From Streptomyces pacificus (lineage in GTDB: Bacteria > Actinomycetota > Actinomycetes > Streptomycetales > Streptomycetaceae), in contig NZ_BLLG01000001.1 in the NCBI RefSeq assembly GCF_011766325.1, forward strand, positions 620,001-684,000: DNA of 64,000 bases, in the 5' to 3' direction. Every line of letters starts with the position of its first letter. The stretch's first letter is position 1. The position numbers were made by a program, and so were the translations under genes. Of this stretch, positions 54,491 through 62,520 are shown piece by piece. The notes beneath the pieces were generated by a model. The model had not been told where the DNA came from. It did no database searches and saw only the letters and a program-made list of their open reading frames with translations.

Positions 54491-55860
54491 TGCGCGAGCT
54501 GGTCGTCGAGGCCGACGGCGGCTCCCGGGGGAACCCGGGACCGGCGGGCTACGGGGCGGTCGTCCGCGACGCGGCGAGCGGGCAACCCCTCCTGGAACGC
54601 GCCGAGTACATCGGCGTCGCCACGAACAACGTCGCCGAGTACCGGGGCCTCATCGCCGGTCTGAAGGCGGCAAGCGAACTCGACCCTCACGCACGCGTCC
54701 ACGCACGCATGGACTCCAAGCTCGTCGTGGAGCAGATGTCGGGCCGCTGGAAGATCAAGCACCCGGACATGAAGCCGCTGGCCGCGGAGGCCGCGCGGAT
54801 CTTCCCGGCCGGGCGGGTCACATACCAGTGGATCCCGCGCGAGCGCAACAAGCACGCGGACCGGCTGGCCAACGAGGCCATGGACGCGGCGCGGCGCGGT
54901 GAGCGGTGGGAGCCGTCGGTGTCCTCGGCGGCGCTGTCGTCCTCCGCGGAGGACGACCGGGCGGCCCGGGTCGTCGGCGACGCGGCGGCGGGCGCGGCGA
55001 AGGCGCGGGCCGCGCTGAACCCGGGCGCGGCACGGGACTCCCGTGCCGGGTACGCCGACGCGGCCGGGGCGCAGGCCGCTCCGCGTGCGTCCGGTGATGC
55101 GGCGTCCGGTGATGCGGCGGTCGGCGGTGGCGCGGTCGGTGGCGCTGTGTCCGGTGGCGCTGCCGTGTCCCGTGGCGCTGCCGCGCAGGCGACTCTGCCC
55201 AAGAGCACCGAGGTGGAAGGTGCCGGCTGGGGCCCGGACCTCGGGCCCCCCGCCACGTTCGTCCTGCTGCGGCACGGTGAGACGGCGCTGACCCCGGAGA
55301 AGCGCTTCTCCGGTACCGGCGACCACGAGCTGTCCGAGGTGGGCCGGCGCCAGGCCGAGGCGGTGGCGGCGGCGCTGGCCGCGCGCGGCACGATCCAGGC
55401 GGTCGTCTCCTCGCCCCTCAAGCGCTGCCGGCAGACCGCGGAGGCGGTCGCGGCCCGGCTCGGGCTCGACGTACGGATCGACGACGGGCTACGGGAGACG
55501 GACTTCGGCGCCTGGGAGGGCCTGACGTTCGCGGAGGTCCGGGAGCGCTACGGCGACGACCTCGACGCCTGGCTCGCCTCGACCAAGGCGGCGCCCACCG
55601 GCGGCGGGGAGAGCTTCGCCAAGGTCGCGAAGCGGGTCGCGGCGACGCGGGACCGGCTGGTCCGGGAGTACCGGGGACGCACGGTTCTCGTGGTCACCCA
55701 TGTCACCCCGATCAAGACCCTGGTACGCCTGGCCATCGGCGCGCCCCCGGAGTCCCTGTTCCGTATGGAGCTCTCGGCGGCTTCGGTGTCGGCGGTGGCC
55801 TACTACGCGGACGGCAACGCGTCACTGCGGCTGCTGAACGACACGGGCCATCTGCGCTGA
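54490..55860 (+). CDS. Bifunctional RNase H / histidine phosphatase (CobC-like)
   Basis: 456 residues. The N-terminal RNase HI domain (1-145) has catalytic Asp9 (VEADGGSRGNPG), Glu50 (NNVAEYRG) and Asp75 (ARMDSKLV). An Ala/Gly/Ser-rich linker (about 150-245) with SGDAASGDAAVGG repeats follows. The C-terminal histidine phosphatase domain starts VLLRHGETALTPEKRFSG (phospho-His), with SPLKRCRQTAEAVA and a late TVLVVTHVTPIKTLV. The mycobacterial homologue (Rv2228c) has both RNase H and alpha-ribazole phosphatase (CobC) activity. The TGATG start overlaps the previous stop. Confidence 0.93.
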   Translation: MRELVVEADGGSRGNPGPAGYGAVVRDAASGQPLLERAEYIGVATNNVAEYRGLIAGLKAASELDPHARVHARMDSKLVVEQMSGRWKIKHPDMKPLAAEAARIFPAGRVTYQWIPRERNKHADRLANEAMDAARRGERWEPSVSSAALSSSAEDDRAARVVGDAAAGAAKARAALNPGAARDSRAGYADAAGAQAAPRASGDAASGDAAVGGGAVGGAVSGGAAVSRGAAAQATLPKSTEVEGAGWGPDLGPPATFVLLRHGETALTPEKRFSGTGDHELSEVGRRQAEAVAAALAARGTIQAVVSSPLKRCRQTAEAVAARLGLDVRIDDGLRETDFGAWEGLTFAEVRERYGDDLDAWLASTKAAPTGGGESFAKVAKRVAATRDRLVREYRGRTVLVVTHVTPIKTLVRLAIGAPPESLFRMELSAASVSAVAYYADGNASLRLLNDTGHLR

Positions 55861-55957
55861 CGCCGGGACGGCTTCGCGCCGGGGCCGCCGTCACGGGGCG
55901 CCGGCGTCGCGGTGCCATGCGCTTCGGCGTCGCGCTGCCACCCGCGGCGGACCTCCG

Positions 55958-56758
55958 TCAGTGGATCTCGGTGACCACCACGTCGAGCGCCCACACCTTC
56001 CCGGGCTTTCCCGGTGCCTCCGCCTCGACCGCGTAGCCGAGGTCGCGCAGCGCCTCCACCAGTTCACCCGGCCCCTTCGGCGCGGCGCCGGCCTCCAGCA
56101 GACTGCGCACGATGCGCCCCTTGGTCGCCTTGTTGAAGTGGGACACCACGGAACGCTTCTCGACGCCGTCGACGGTCTGGGAGTGCAGTACCCGCACGGT
56201 CGCCGTACGGTCGGCGACCTCGCCCTTCGGGCGCCAGGCGGCCGCGTACGCCGACGACCGCAGATCCAGGACCAGGCCGCTCCCGGCCGCCTCGGGCAGC
56301 GCTGACGCCATCGGCGCCCGCCAGTACGCGGCCAGTGCCCCGAGCCCGGGCAGCCTGACGCCCATGGAGCAGCGGTACGAGGGGATCCGGTCGTCGATGC
56401 GGACCGCGCCCCAGAGGCCGGAGAACACCAGCAGCGATTTCCGGGCCCGGCGGCGTGCGGAGGCGTCGAGGGCGGCCAGGCCGAGCGCGTCGTACAGCAC
56501 ACCCGTGTAGATCTCACCCGCCGGGCGTGTCCCGGCCGTGCGCAGCCCGGCGTTCTTCGCGACCTCGCCGCGCAGGCCCTCACTGAGCCCCAGTACGTCC
56601 CGGGCCTTCCCCTCGTCGCCCCGGCACAGTTCCACGAGTTCGTCCAGCACTGCCGCGCGCGCTCCGGCCAGGGCGGGCAGGGACAGTGCCTCCGGCTTGA
56701 GCGGCGCCCCGCGTCCCGAAGCGGCCTTGCCCTCGGACGGCGGCAACAGCACGAGCAC
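55958..56758 (-). CDS. yaaA: YaaA/UPF0246 family peroxide stress protein
   Basis: 266 residues. LVLLPPSEGKAASGRG start, ELCRGDEGKARDVLGLSEGL, EIYTGVLYDALGL, LVFSGLWGAVRIDDRIPSYR, VVSHFNKATKGRIVRSL, and the terminal VVVTEIH are the family pattern. In E. coli YaaA limits free iron and DNA damage during hydrogen peroxide stress. GTG 56758 has GGAG. A plausible functional neighbour to the MhuD-like enzyme elsewhere, but not linked by position. Confidence 0.92.
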   Translation of the reverse strand: MLVLLPPSEGKAASGRGAPLKPEALSLPALAGARAAVLDELVELCRGDEGKARDVLGLSEGLRGEVAKNAGLRTAGTRPAGEIYTGVLYDALGLAALDASARRRARKSLLVFSGLWGAVRIDDRIPSYRCSMGVRLPGLGALAAYWRAPMASALPEAAGSGLVLDLRSSAYAAAWRPKGEVADRTATVRVLHSQTVDGVEKRSVVSHFNKATKGRIVRSLLEAGAAPKGPGELVEALRDLGYAVEAEAPGKPGKVWALDVVVTEIH

Positions 56759-56977
56759 GGCGTTTCTCCTCTGCGTACGTACGTAGAACCGGGGATGCGG
56801 CCCCGCACCAGCGTAATCGCCCGCATCGGCCCACCGCCCGTGGCCCGCCCGTGCCTCTCCCGTGGCGTGCCCGTGCCCGCCGTTCCCCGCCGGTTCTCTG
56901 CGGGTTCTCTGCCGGTGGCGCGCCTCCCGGCGGCGGCACGGCGCGGCTGCCACCGCCGGGGCACCGAGGGGTACGGC

Positions 56978-57856
56978 TCAGGACGGCTGCCCACCCCGGG
57001 ACGGCGGAAGCGCGCTTCGCGCCCGCGTGACGGCCTGGAGCATCGACAGGGCGTCGTCGGCGTGGCAGCGCACGGTGTGCACCCGGCGCGTCCCGCCCAG
57101 CAGCCCCACCGACTCGACGGGTTCCGACAGCGTGAAGGTGAGCGATGTCTGCGACCCGACGGGAAGGTCGAGCACGCCGTCCTCCTTCCCGTCGTGCGTG
57201 GACAGCAGTTGGTAGGAGGCGGACGCGATCCACTCCAGCGGGATCCGCAGATCGACGTGGGTGGCCCGGCGCAGCCGCAGCGTGTGCTCGGACAGCGTGT
57301 GCGGGCGGGTCGCGGACGCCGCGTGCAGGCCCACGACGAGGAGGACGGTGTAGACGTCCAGAGCGAGTATCACGGCGTGCAGTACCGGCCAGGGCCTGAG
57401 CAGGTAGGACATCGCCACCGTCTCGACGATGCAGACGAAGCCCAGGCCGAGGAGGAGTCCGGCCTGGTCGCGGGCATGTCCGAAGACCTGCTCGCCCGGC
57501 CCGGGAGCGGAGCGCCGCCGGGCCGCCCAGAGCAGCAGGCTCCACATGAGCCGCAGTTCGTGCCCGGCCAGCCGCAGTACCGGCCGGGGGACCAGCTCAC
57601 ATACGGCCTCGCGCGGTGTCCGCCCCTCCCGGCGCCACAGCCGCAGGAACAGGGCGGCCTCGGCCGTCAGCAGGAGCAGGAAGGCCGCCTCACCAGCGGC
57701 GAGCACCGGTGCTGGCGGGCGCAGCCCCGCCAGCAGACAGACCAGCAGCGTCAGTTCACCGGGTACGACGAGATACGTGACACCTCTGAGCAGCCGCCTC
57801 GGCTGCCTCATCCACCCCAGCCGCATCATCGGGCCCGGCCGCCTCAGTCGCATCAT
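56978..57856 (-). CDS. Hypothetical membrane protein coupled to a MerR regulator
   Basis: 292 residues. Four or more hydrophobic segments (YLVVPGELTLLVCLLAGL, VLAAGEAAFLLLLTAEAALF, LLLGLGFVCIVETVAMSYLL and VILALDVYTVLLVVGLHA) are followed by a soluble C-terminal domain of about 110 residues (LRIPLEWIASASYQLLSTHD to the end) that may fold as strands. ATG 57856 overlaps the MerR stop (ATGA), so it is probably the main target of that regulator. No family recognised. Confidence 0.75.
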   Translation of the reverse strand: MMRLRRPGPMMRLGWMRQPRRLLRGVTYLVVPGELTLLVCLLAGLRPPAPVLAAGEAAFLLLLTAEAALFLRLWRREGRTPREAVCELVPRPVLRLAGHELRLMWSLLLWAARRRSAPGPGEQVFGHARDQAGLLLGLGFVCIVETVAMSYLLRPWPVLHAVILALDVYTVLLVVGLHAASATRPHTLSEHTLRLRRATHVDLRIPLEWIASASYQLLSTHDGKEDGVLDLPVGSQTSLTFTLSEPVESVGLLGGTRRVHTVRCHADDALSMLQAVTRARSALPPSRGGQPS

Positions 57857-58647
57857 CGAGCCCGCTCCGCGACCAGGCGCAGCGCACGGCGCACGGCCTC
57901 GGCCTGGGCCGGGTGGAACTCGGCGAAGAAGGCGTCCATGAACGGACTCCCGCCCTCTCCCGCCGAAGCGCCTTTCTCCCCCAGCCCCGCCACGACCTCG
58001 TCGGGTATGCAGCCGGCCAGCGCCCGGGCCGCCGCCTCGACCCGGGGATCGCGGGCGTCCGCGTCCACGTCCGCGAGCGCGTCGAAAAGCCCGTACACCT
58101 CGTACACGCGCTCCACCGCCTCCGGAGCCTCGGTCATCCGCCGCATCGCGCCGAGCAGCCGGTCGCGGTCCCCGGCCGGTACGACCGTGTCCAGCAGGGC
58201 GAGCACCTCGCGTTCCTTCGCAGCCGTCGCGGACTCGGGCCGTCCGGCGGCCTCCCCGGCGAGACTGCCGAACAGCTCCGCCAGCTCCGGCGACACCGGG
58301 CCCTCGGCGGGCAGCCGCCCGGAGCGCGCCTGCTCCAGCACCGCGCCCAGCCGTGCGCGCCGTTCGGTGAGGAGTTCCTGCTGCCGGGCCAGATCGTCGT
58401 CCAGCTCCTCCAGGACCTCCACCAGCTCCCGCCCCCTGTCGTCGGCGAGCACGTCTCCGACCTCGTCGAGGGCGAGCCCGAGCTCCGTCAGCCGCCGGAT
58501 GCGGGCGAGCAGTACGGCGTCGCGCACCGAGTAGTCCCGGTAGCCGTTGGCCCGGCGGACGGGCTCGGGCAGCAGGCCCTGGTGGTGGTAGTGCCGCACG
58601 GCACGGGGCGTGACCCCGACGAGTGCGGCGATCTCTCCGATCCGCAT
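57853..58647 (-). CDS. MerR-family transcriptional regulator
   Basis: 264 residues. The N-terminal winged helix MRIGEIAALVGVTPRAVRHY, YHHQGLLPEPVRRANGYRDY and the RRLTELGLALDEVGDVL dimer helix are canonical. The large C-terminal domain (about 115-264) is helical and Cys-free, of the drug-binding TipA/BmrR-like or unknown-ligand type rather than a metal sensor. ATG 58647 coincides with the expected transcription start of the promoter at 58654-58684, so the message is probably leaderless. The membrane protein gene follows with overlap. Confidence 0.9.
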   Translation of the reverse strand: MRIGEIAALVGVTPRAVRHYHHQGLLPEPVRRANGYRDYSVRDAVLLARIRRLTELGLALDEVGDVLADDRGRELVEVLEELDDDLARQQELLTERRARLGAVLEQARSGRLPAEGPVSPELAELFGSLAGEAAGRPESATAAKEREVLALLDTVVPAGDRDRLLGAMRRMTEAPEAVERVYEVYGLFDALADVDADARDPRVEAAARALAGCIPDEVVAGLGEKGASAGEGGSPFMDAFFAEFHPAQAEAVRRALRLVAERAR

Positions 58648-58653
58648 GGCCTC

Positions 58654-58684
58654 AGTAGAAACCGTGACGCTGCGGCAGGGTCAA
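58654..58684 (-). promoter_or_regulatory. MerR-type promoter with 19-base spacer and central operator
   Basis: On the minus strand, -35 TTGACC (58684-58679) and -10 TCTACT (58659-58654) are separated by 19 bases. The spacer holds the dyad ACCSTGMCGCWGCGKCASGGT (58661-58681). The overlong spacer with a dyad is the MerR hallmark. The -10 ends seven bases from the ATG, pointing to a leaderless mRNA. Confidence 0.75.
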
Positions 58685-58947
58685 GGGGCGGCCGGCCGGC
58701 CGGTCTGTCTCGGCGGCGGCGCTGGCGGACGGCGACGGGGGCCGGAGCGGCAGCCGCACGCGACGGCGGAGCGCGGACGGCGGCGGGCCCCGCTGCGGTA
58801 CGCGTCGCCTGTGAAGGCCGGGCGGAGCGGACATCCGCGGGGTCCGATTCGGTACGAGGACGCCCGCACCCGGCGTCCCCTTACCGAAGACGCCGGCACC
58901 CGGCGCCGACACGCGTACGCGCCGGGTAGCATGGTCATCACGGCAGA

Positions 58948-59361
58948 CGAGCCGGGCGGACGGCCGCGTGGGGCCCCTCAGGGGTGCCTCCCGAGGAACG
59001 TCCGGGCTCCACAGGGCAGGGTGGTGGGTAACGCCCACCCGGGGTGACCCGCGGGACAGTGCCACAGAGAACAGACCGCCGGGGACCTCGGTCCCCGGTA
59101 AGGGTGAAACGGTGGTGTAAGAGACCACCAGCGCCTGAGGTGACTCAGGCGGCTCGGTAAACCCCACCCGGAGCAAGGTCAAGAGGGGGCGCCGCCCGTG
59201 AGGAGCGGCGGCCCTGCGCGGACGATCGAGGGCTGCCCGCCCGAGTCCGCGGGTAGACCGCAGGAGGCCGGTGGCAACACCGGTCCTAGATGGATGGCCG
59301 TCTCCCCGGCGACCGCGAGGTCATCGGGTGACAGAACCCGGCGTACAGCCCGACTCGTCTG
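58948..59361 (+). ncRNA. rnpB: RNase P RNA (class A)
   Basis: Catalytic RNA of the tRNA 5'-processing enzyme. The streptomycete landmarks are in order: CGAGCCGGGCGGACGGCCGC at the 5' end, GAGGAACGTCCGGGCTCCAC (P4 5' strand, CR I), GGGTGAAACGGTGGTGTAAG, GAGACCACCAGCGCC, CCCACCCGGAGCAAGGTCAA, GTAGACCGCAGGAGGCCGG, TAGATGGATGGCCGTC and the 3' ACAGAACCCGGCGTACAG then CCCGACTCGTCTG. A TAGCAT -10-like hexamer is at 58927-58932. Ends are placed by similarity and may be off by a few bases. Confidence 0.95.
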
Positions 59362-59835
59362 CCCCCACCTGCGGCTTTGCCTCGGAAGGGCCTCTGACCT
59401 GCGGCGGAGGCTCTTTCCGGTCTTTCGGGGGCTTGCCGCATTAGGCGGCGGAAAGTCCCTCGGAAGTCCCTCGGACAACACTGAAAGTCCCTGAGAAATC
59501 CCTGGCGCGGAGGCGCGGACGACGCCTCCGGACTGGGGTGATCATGTTTCCTCTGGCCTCAGCGCGCGGCCTGCGGGAGCTGGGCGCAGCAGGTTGCAGC
59601 GCTCGCCGTCGAGATCACCGAGACCCGCTGGAATCCCCGCCTCGGCCGATGCTTCGAGAGCGAACAGAAGGCCGTCCTCGCCACCGTCCCCGTTTTCTGG
59701 GGGCGAGGACGAGAGCCGCACCGCCGCCCGCTCCGTCGTGCTCGCGGCCGCCTGACACTCCGGCAGGTTGTCCTACGATCGGCCTCGGTCGCCTTTCGGT
59801 GGCCGAGGCCCTCGTTGTCTCGGAAGGAACGCGCA
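59362..59835. other. Lower-GC spacer after rnpB with GAAAGTCCCT repeats and hairpins
   Basis: No supported gene. Four diverged copies of GGAAGTCCCT lie at 59450-59503. A GGAGGCG/CGCCTCC hairpin (59509-59529) follows. A CTGACA/TACGAT promoter pair with 16-base spacing (59752-59779) and a 13-base wobble-paired hairpin GGCCTCGGTCGCC/GGTGGCCGAGGCC (59781-59810) precede the gene at 59836. Confidence 0.45.
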
Positions 59836-60159
59836 TTGACCACGCACACCCTCACGATCAACGGTGAGAAGGTGGCCATCACCCGCGAGAGCGTCCTTGT
59901 GGCCGCCGCCGATGCTCGCCCGAACGTTCGCCCCCATCGCCATGGCGTCCTCATCGGCTCCGTCCTCTGGGCACCGAAGGACCTGCTGCGGACCGTCATC
60001 GGAAACGACGACCTCGGAAACGTCGACTCCCCGCGCGCCATGAAGGCGTTCAACATCCTCGGCTTCCAGACCTTCACCGAGACCGTCTACACCGCGGACG
60101 GCCTCCCCTTCGTCCACCCCGACAACCAGCTCCGCACGCAGGAGGGCGCTCGACCGTGA
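59836..60159 (+). CDS. Small hypothetical protein of the rnpB-adjacent island
   Basis: 107 residues, no family recognised. A TTG start at 59836 with AAGGA eight bases upstream is preferred to an earlier TTG. Sequence: THTLTINGEKVAITRESVLV strand-turn-strand, then HGVLIGSVLWAPKDLLRTVI and KAFNILGFQTFTETVYTADG. Its stop overlaps the next start (GTGA). GC content looks lower than in flanking chromosome. Confidence 0.6.
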   Translation: MTTHTLTINGEKVAITRESVLVAAADARPNVRPHRHGVLIGSVLWAPKDLLRTVIGNDDLGNVDSPRAMKAFNILGFQTFTETVYTADGLPFVHPDNQLRTQEGARP

Positions 60160-60461
60160 CCAGCGCAACCACTACGTCCGTCTACGCCTCCCTGATCGCC
60201 GCGATCGAGGCGAAGAACGGAGTGCTCCAAGTCGATGTCCGCCGCCTGCGGGACATCCTTGGAGCCGGCCGTACCGGCAGCACGGTCGCCCGCACCATCG
60301 AATCCGAGCTTGCCCGCGTAGGCATCCTGCACCTCCCGCCGACCATCCCCACCAGCCAGGACCGGCGCGTCGTCCTGTGCACCAACCCGATGGTGAAGAT
60401 AGTGATCGAGAACCTCCGTGGTGGTGACGTCGAAGGCCGCTCCGCCATGCTCGCGGCCTGA
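60156..60461 (+). CDS. Small hypothetical protein of the rnpB-adjacent island
   Basis: 101 residues, no family recognised; the predicted helical centre VDVRRLRDILGAGRTGSTVA, RTIESELARVGI could be a winged-helix-like DNA-binding element (helix, turn, helix, then strands LHLPPTIPT, DRRVVLCTNP). GTG 60156 overlaps the preceding stop, so the two genes are coupled. Such pairs of short coupled genes are common in mobile or phage-derived segments. Confidence 0.6.
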   Translation: MTSATTTSVYASLIAAIEAKNGVLQVDVRRLRDILGAGRTGSTVARTIESELARVGILHLPPTIPTSQDRRVVLCTNPMVKIVIENLRGGDVEGRSAMLAA

Positions 60462-60519
60462 ACCTGGCCAGATCGAGCCTGGGGCCAGCCCGTCCCGGCC
60501 GACCGGCCACGGGCTCGTC

Positions 60520-61058
60520 TCCGCAGGCACTCCTTGGACCGCACCATCAGGAGGAACCGGTGCCATACCCGCAACTGCTCACGCCCGAGGAGAGGCTCGC
60601 TGACGCGAAGAAGCGGCTGAGCCTCCCGGGTATCGTCGTGATCTGCGGCTCCACCCGCTTCATGACCGAGATGGCCGAGGCCGATCTGCGGGAGACCAAA
60701 GCCGGAAAGATTGTCGTCAAACCGGGCTGTGACATGAAGTCGCGGCACGAACTTTGGTCGTCCGATCCTGTCGAGGCCGAGGCGCTGAAGGTTCGACTCG
60801 ACGATCTGCACCGGGCGAAGATCCGGCTCGCTGATGAGGTGCTCGTAGTCGGCGACTACATCGGAGACAGCACCCGAGCTGAAATCGCCTACGCCCGGTC
60901 GCTGGGCAAGCCCGTGCGGTTCACGCACCCCGAAGTCGACCCTGACGCCTGATCGCCCGCTGCCACCTCGACAACCAGGGCCGACAGCCTGCCGCCTGAC
61001 TGTCTCGCGGTGGCTTCGGCCGCTGCCCACCCCGCACCCTCCGCAGGCATCCCTTGGA
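60520..61058. repeat. 19-base direct repeats 520 bases apart
   Basis: TCCGCAGGCACTCCTTGGA (60520-60538) and TCCGCAGGCATCCCTTGGA (61040-61058) differ at two positions. They bracket the deoxyribosyltransferase-like gene, and the second copy lies ten bases before the start of the truncated HAD gene. Confidence 0.65.
60560..60952 (+). CDS. Nucleoside 2-deoxyribosyltransferase-like/DUF4406-type protein
   Basis: 130 residues. The motif VVICGSTRFMTEMAEADLRE near residue 26, then KGCDMKSRHE-like KPGCDMK, and LADEVLVVGDYIGDSTRAEI with a final AYARSLGKPVRFTHPE is the layout of small Rossmann-like NDT/SLOG-type proteins that bind or cleave nucleosides or NAD-like molecules. The Glu in RAEIAYA fits the NDT active-site Glu. 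GTG 60560 has a perfect AGGAGG. Its place between direct repeats suggests it moves as a cassette. Confidence 0.7.
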   Translation: MPYPQLLTPEERLADAKKRLSLPGIVVICGSTRFMTEMAEADLRETKAGKIVVKPGCDMKSRHELWSSDPVEAEALKVRLDDLHRAKIRLADEVLVVGDYIGDSTRAEIAYARSLGKPVRFTHPEVDPDA

Positions 61059-61067
61059 ATTGGCGCT

Positions 61068-61490
61068 ATGGAGGCTTTGCGATCGGTCCACGACCGTCCC
61101 GATCTCGTACTGACCGTCGTCACGGGCAACCTCAAGCTGAACGCCCTGCTGAAGCTGGCGGTCTTCGACCTCGGAGGCTACGTCGACACCGAGATCGGAG
61201 CGTTCGCCTCCGACGATCAGCATCGGCTGGCGCTCGTTGCCGTCGCGCAGAAGCGTGCCCAGGCCAAGCACGGGACGATCTTCACCCGCTCCAACACCGT
61301 CATCATCGGCGACTCCCTGGAGGACGTCCGTACAGGCCTCGAAGGCGGTGCCGCGGTCGTCGCGGTCGCCTCCGGGAAGACCCAGGTGACGACCCTGAGA
61401 GAGGCTGGCGCCGACGTTCTCCTTGGGACGTTGGAGAACGTGCAGGAGCTGCATTACGCCATCGCCAGCGTCGTCCAGCTTCGCCTTTGA
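61068..61490 (+). pseudogene. 5'-truncated HAD-family hydrolase
   Basis: 140 residues remain. LVLTVVTGNLKLNALLKLAV is motif II (Thr/Ser-type), then RLALVAVAQKRAQAKHG, and NTVIIGDSLEDVRTGLEGGA is motif IV with its Asp pair; VVAVASGKTQVTTLREAGAD follows. The nucleophile motif DxDGT and about 75 residues normally before TGN are missing. The region just upstream is unrelated and contains one copy of the 19-base direct repeat, so the 5' end was probably lost at that junction. ATG 61068 has no good ribosome site. Could still be expressed but not as a functional phosphatase. Confidence 0.7.
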
Positions 61491-61502
61491 CCTCTCCGAG
61501 CG

Positions 61503-61539
61503 AACGTGAAGTCCCGGGCCGCACGCGGGGCTTCACGTT
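61503..61539. terminator. Bidirectional hairpin terminator
   Basis: Arms AACGTGAAGTCCCG (61503-61516) and CGGGGCTTCACGTT (61526-61539) pair over 14 bases with one G-U. Located between the convergent HAD remnant and the epimerase gene. Confidence 0.85.
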
Positions 61540-61567
61540 CCCTCGCACGCTGCGAATCAGCCCACGG

Positions 61568-62509
61568 CTATGACGCGGTAGGCCGCCGACGCAACCACTC
61601 GACTGTGGCCGGTATCCCTTCCTGAAGCGCCGCAGAGGCGACTTCCGGGAAGAGAGTTCGCAGCCGCTGGCCGTCGGCCTGCGAGTGGGGGACGTCGCCG
61701 ACGCGGACAGACACGTGTTCCCGGCGCGCGCGGCGTCCCGTAGCCATCTCGATCTCCTGGACCAGGTCCAGAAGCGAAGTACGGCTGCCGTAGGCCAGGT
61801 TCACTGGGCGGGGGTCCACGACCCGGCGGAGCAGGGCGCCAGTGAGGACGTCGCAGACCGTGCCCACGTACGTGAAGTCGCGCGTCTGGGTGCCGTCGCC
61901 ATGGATGGTCACCAGCTCGCCTGCGAGGGTGGCGCTGATCCACTTCGGGATGACGGCGGCGTAGGCGTGGTCGGCGCGCTGGCCGGGGCCGTAGACGTTG
62001 AAGAAGCGGAAGGGGAGCACCGGAAGGTCGAAGCTGTGGTGGTAGGCGCCCAGGTACGCCTCCGTCGTGAGCTTGGTGACCGCGTACGGGCTCATGGGGG
62101 CGGAGACGAGGTCCTCGTGCTTCGGCAGCTGGGGGTTGGTGCCGTAGACGGAGGACGAGGACGCGGCGATCACGTGTGGGCCGCCGGCGCGGCGGGCGGC
62201 TTCCAGAACTTGGAGGGTGCCGGTCGCGTTGGCGTGGTGGCTGGCCAGGGGGTCACGCAGGGAGCGTGGCACGGAGGGGAGGGCGGCCAGGTGGACGACA
62301 GCGTCGGCGCCGCGGAACGCCTGGTCGAGGAGTGCGGCGTTCTGGACGTCTCCTTCGAAGAAGTCCACATCGAGGCCGGCGAGGTTCGCCTTGTCCCCGG
62401 TGGAGAGGTTGTCGACGACCCGGAGCTGGGTGACTTGAGGCAGCTCGGTCAGGGCACGGGCAAGGTTGCCGCCGATGAATCCGGCGCCGCCGGTGATCGC
62501 GATCTTCAC
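61568..62509 (-). CDS. NAD-dependent nucleotide-sugar epimerase (extended SDR)
   Basis: 313 residues. TGGAGFIGGNLAR (NAD-binding), VVHLAALPSVPRSL, catalytic Ser-Tyr-Lys in SSSSVYG and SPYAVTKLTTEAY, then FRFFNVYGPGQR and RDFTYVGTVCDVLTGAL. Closest in style to WbpP/GalE-type UDP-N-acetylglucosamine or UDP-glucose 4-epimerases. GTG 62509 follows AAGGGAA. It lies 11 bases behind the dehydrogenase gene, so the two form an operon making an unusual nucleotide sugar for a surface glycan or natural product. Confidence 0.9.
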   Translation of the reverse strand: MKIAITGGAGFIGGNLARALTELPQVTQLRVVDNLSTGDKANLAGLDVDFFEGDVQNAALLDQAFRGADAVVHLAALPSVPRSLRDPLASHHANATGTLQVLEAARRAGGPHVIAASSSSVYGTNPQLPKHEDLVSAPMSPYAVTKLTTEAYLGAYHHSFDLPVLPFRFFNVYGPGQRADHAYAAVIPKWISATLAGELVTIHGDGTQTRDFTYVGTVCDVLTGALLRRVVDPRPVNLAYGSRTSLLDLVQEIEMATGRRARREHVSVRVGDVPHSQADGQRLRTLFPEVASAALQEGIPATVEWLRRRPTAS

Positions 62510-62520
62510 GTTGGTTCCCT

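Noticed and set aside
58948..59361. Protein-coding frames across rnpB on both strands
   Set aside because: The sequence matches class A RNase P RNA from end to end, so these frames are chance.
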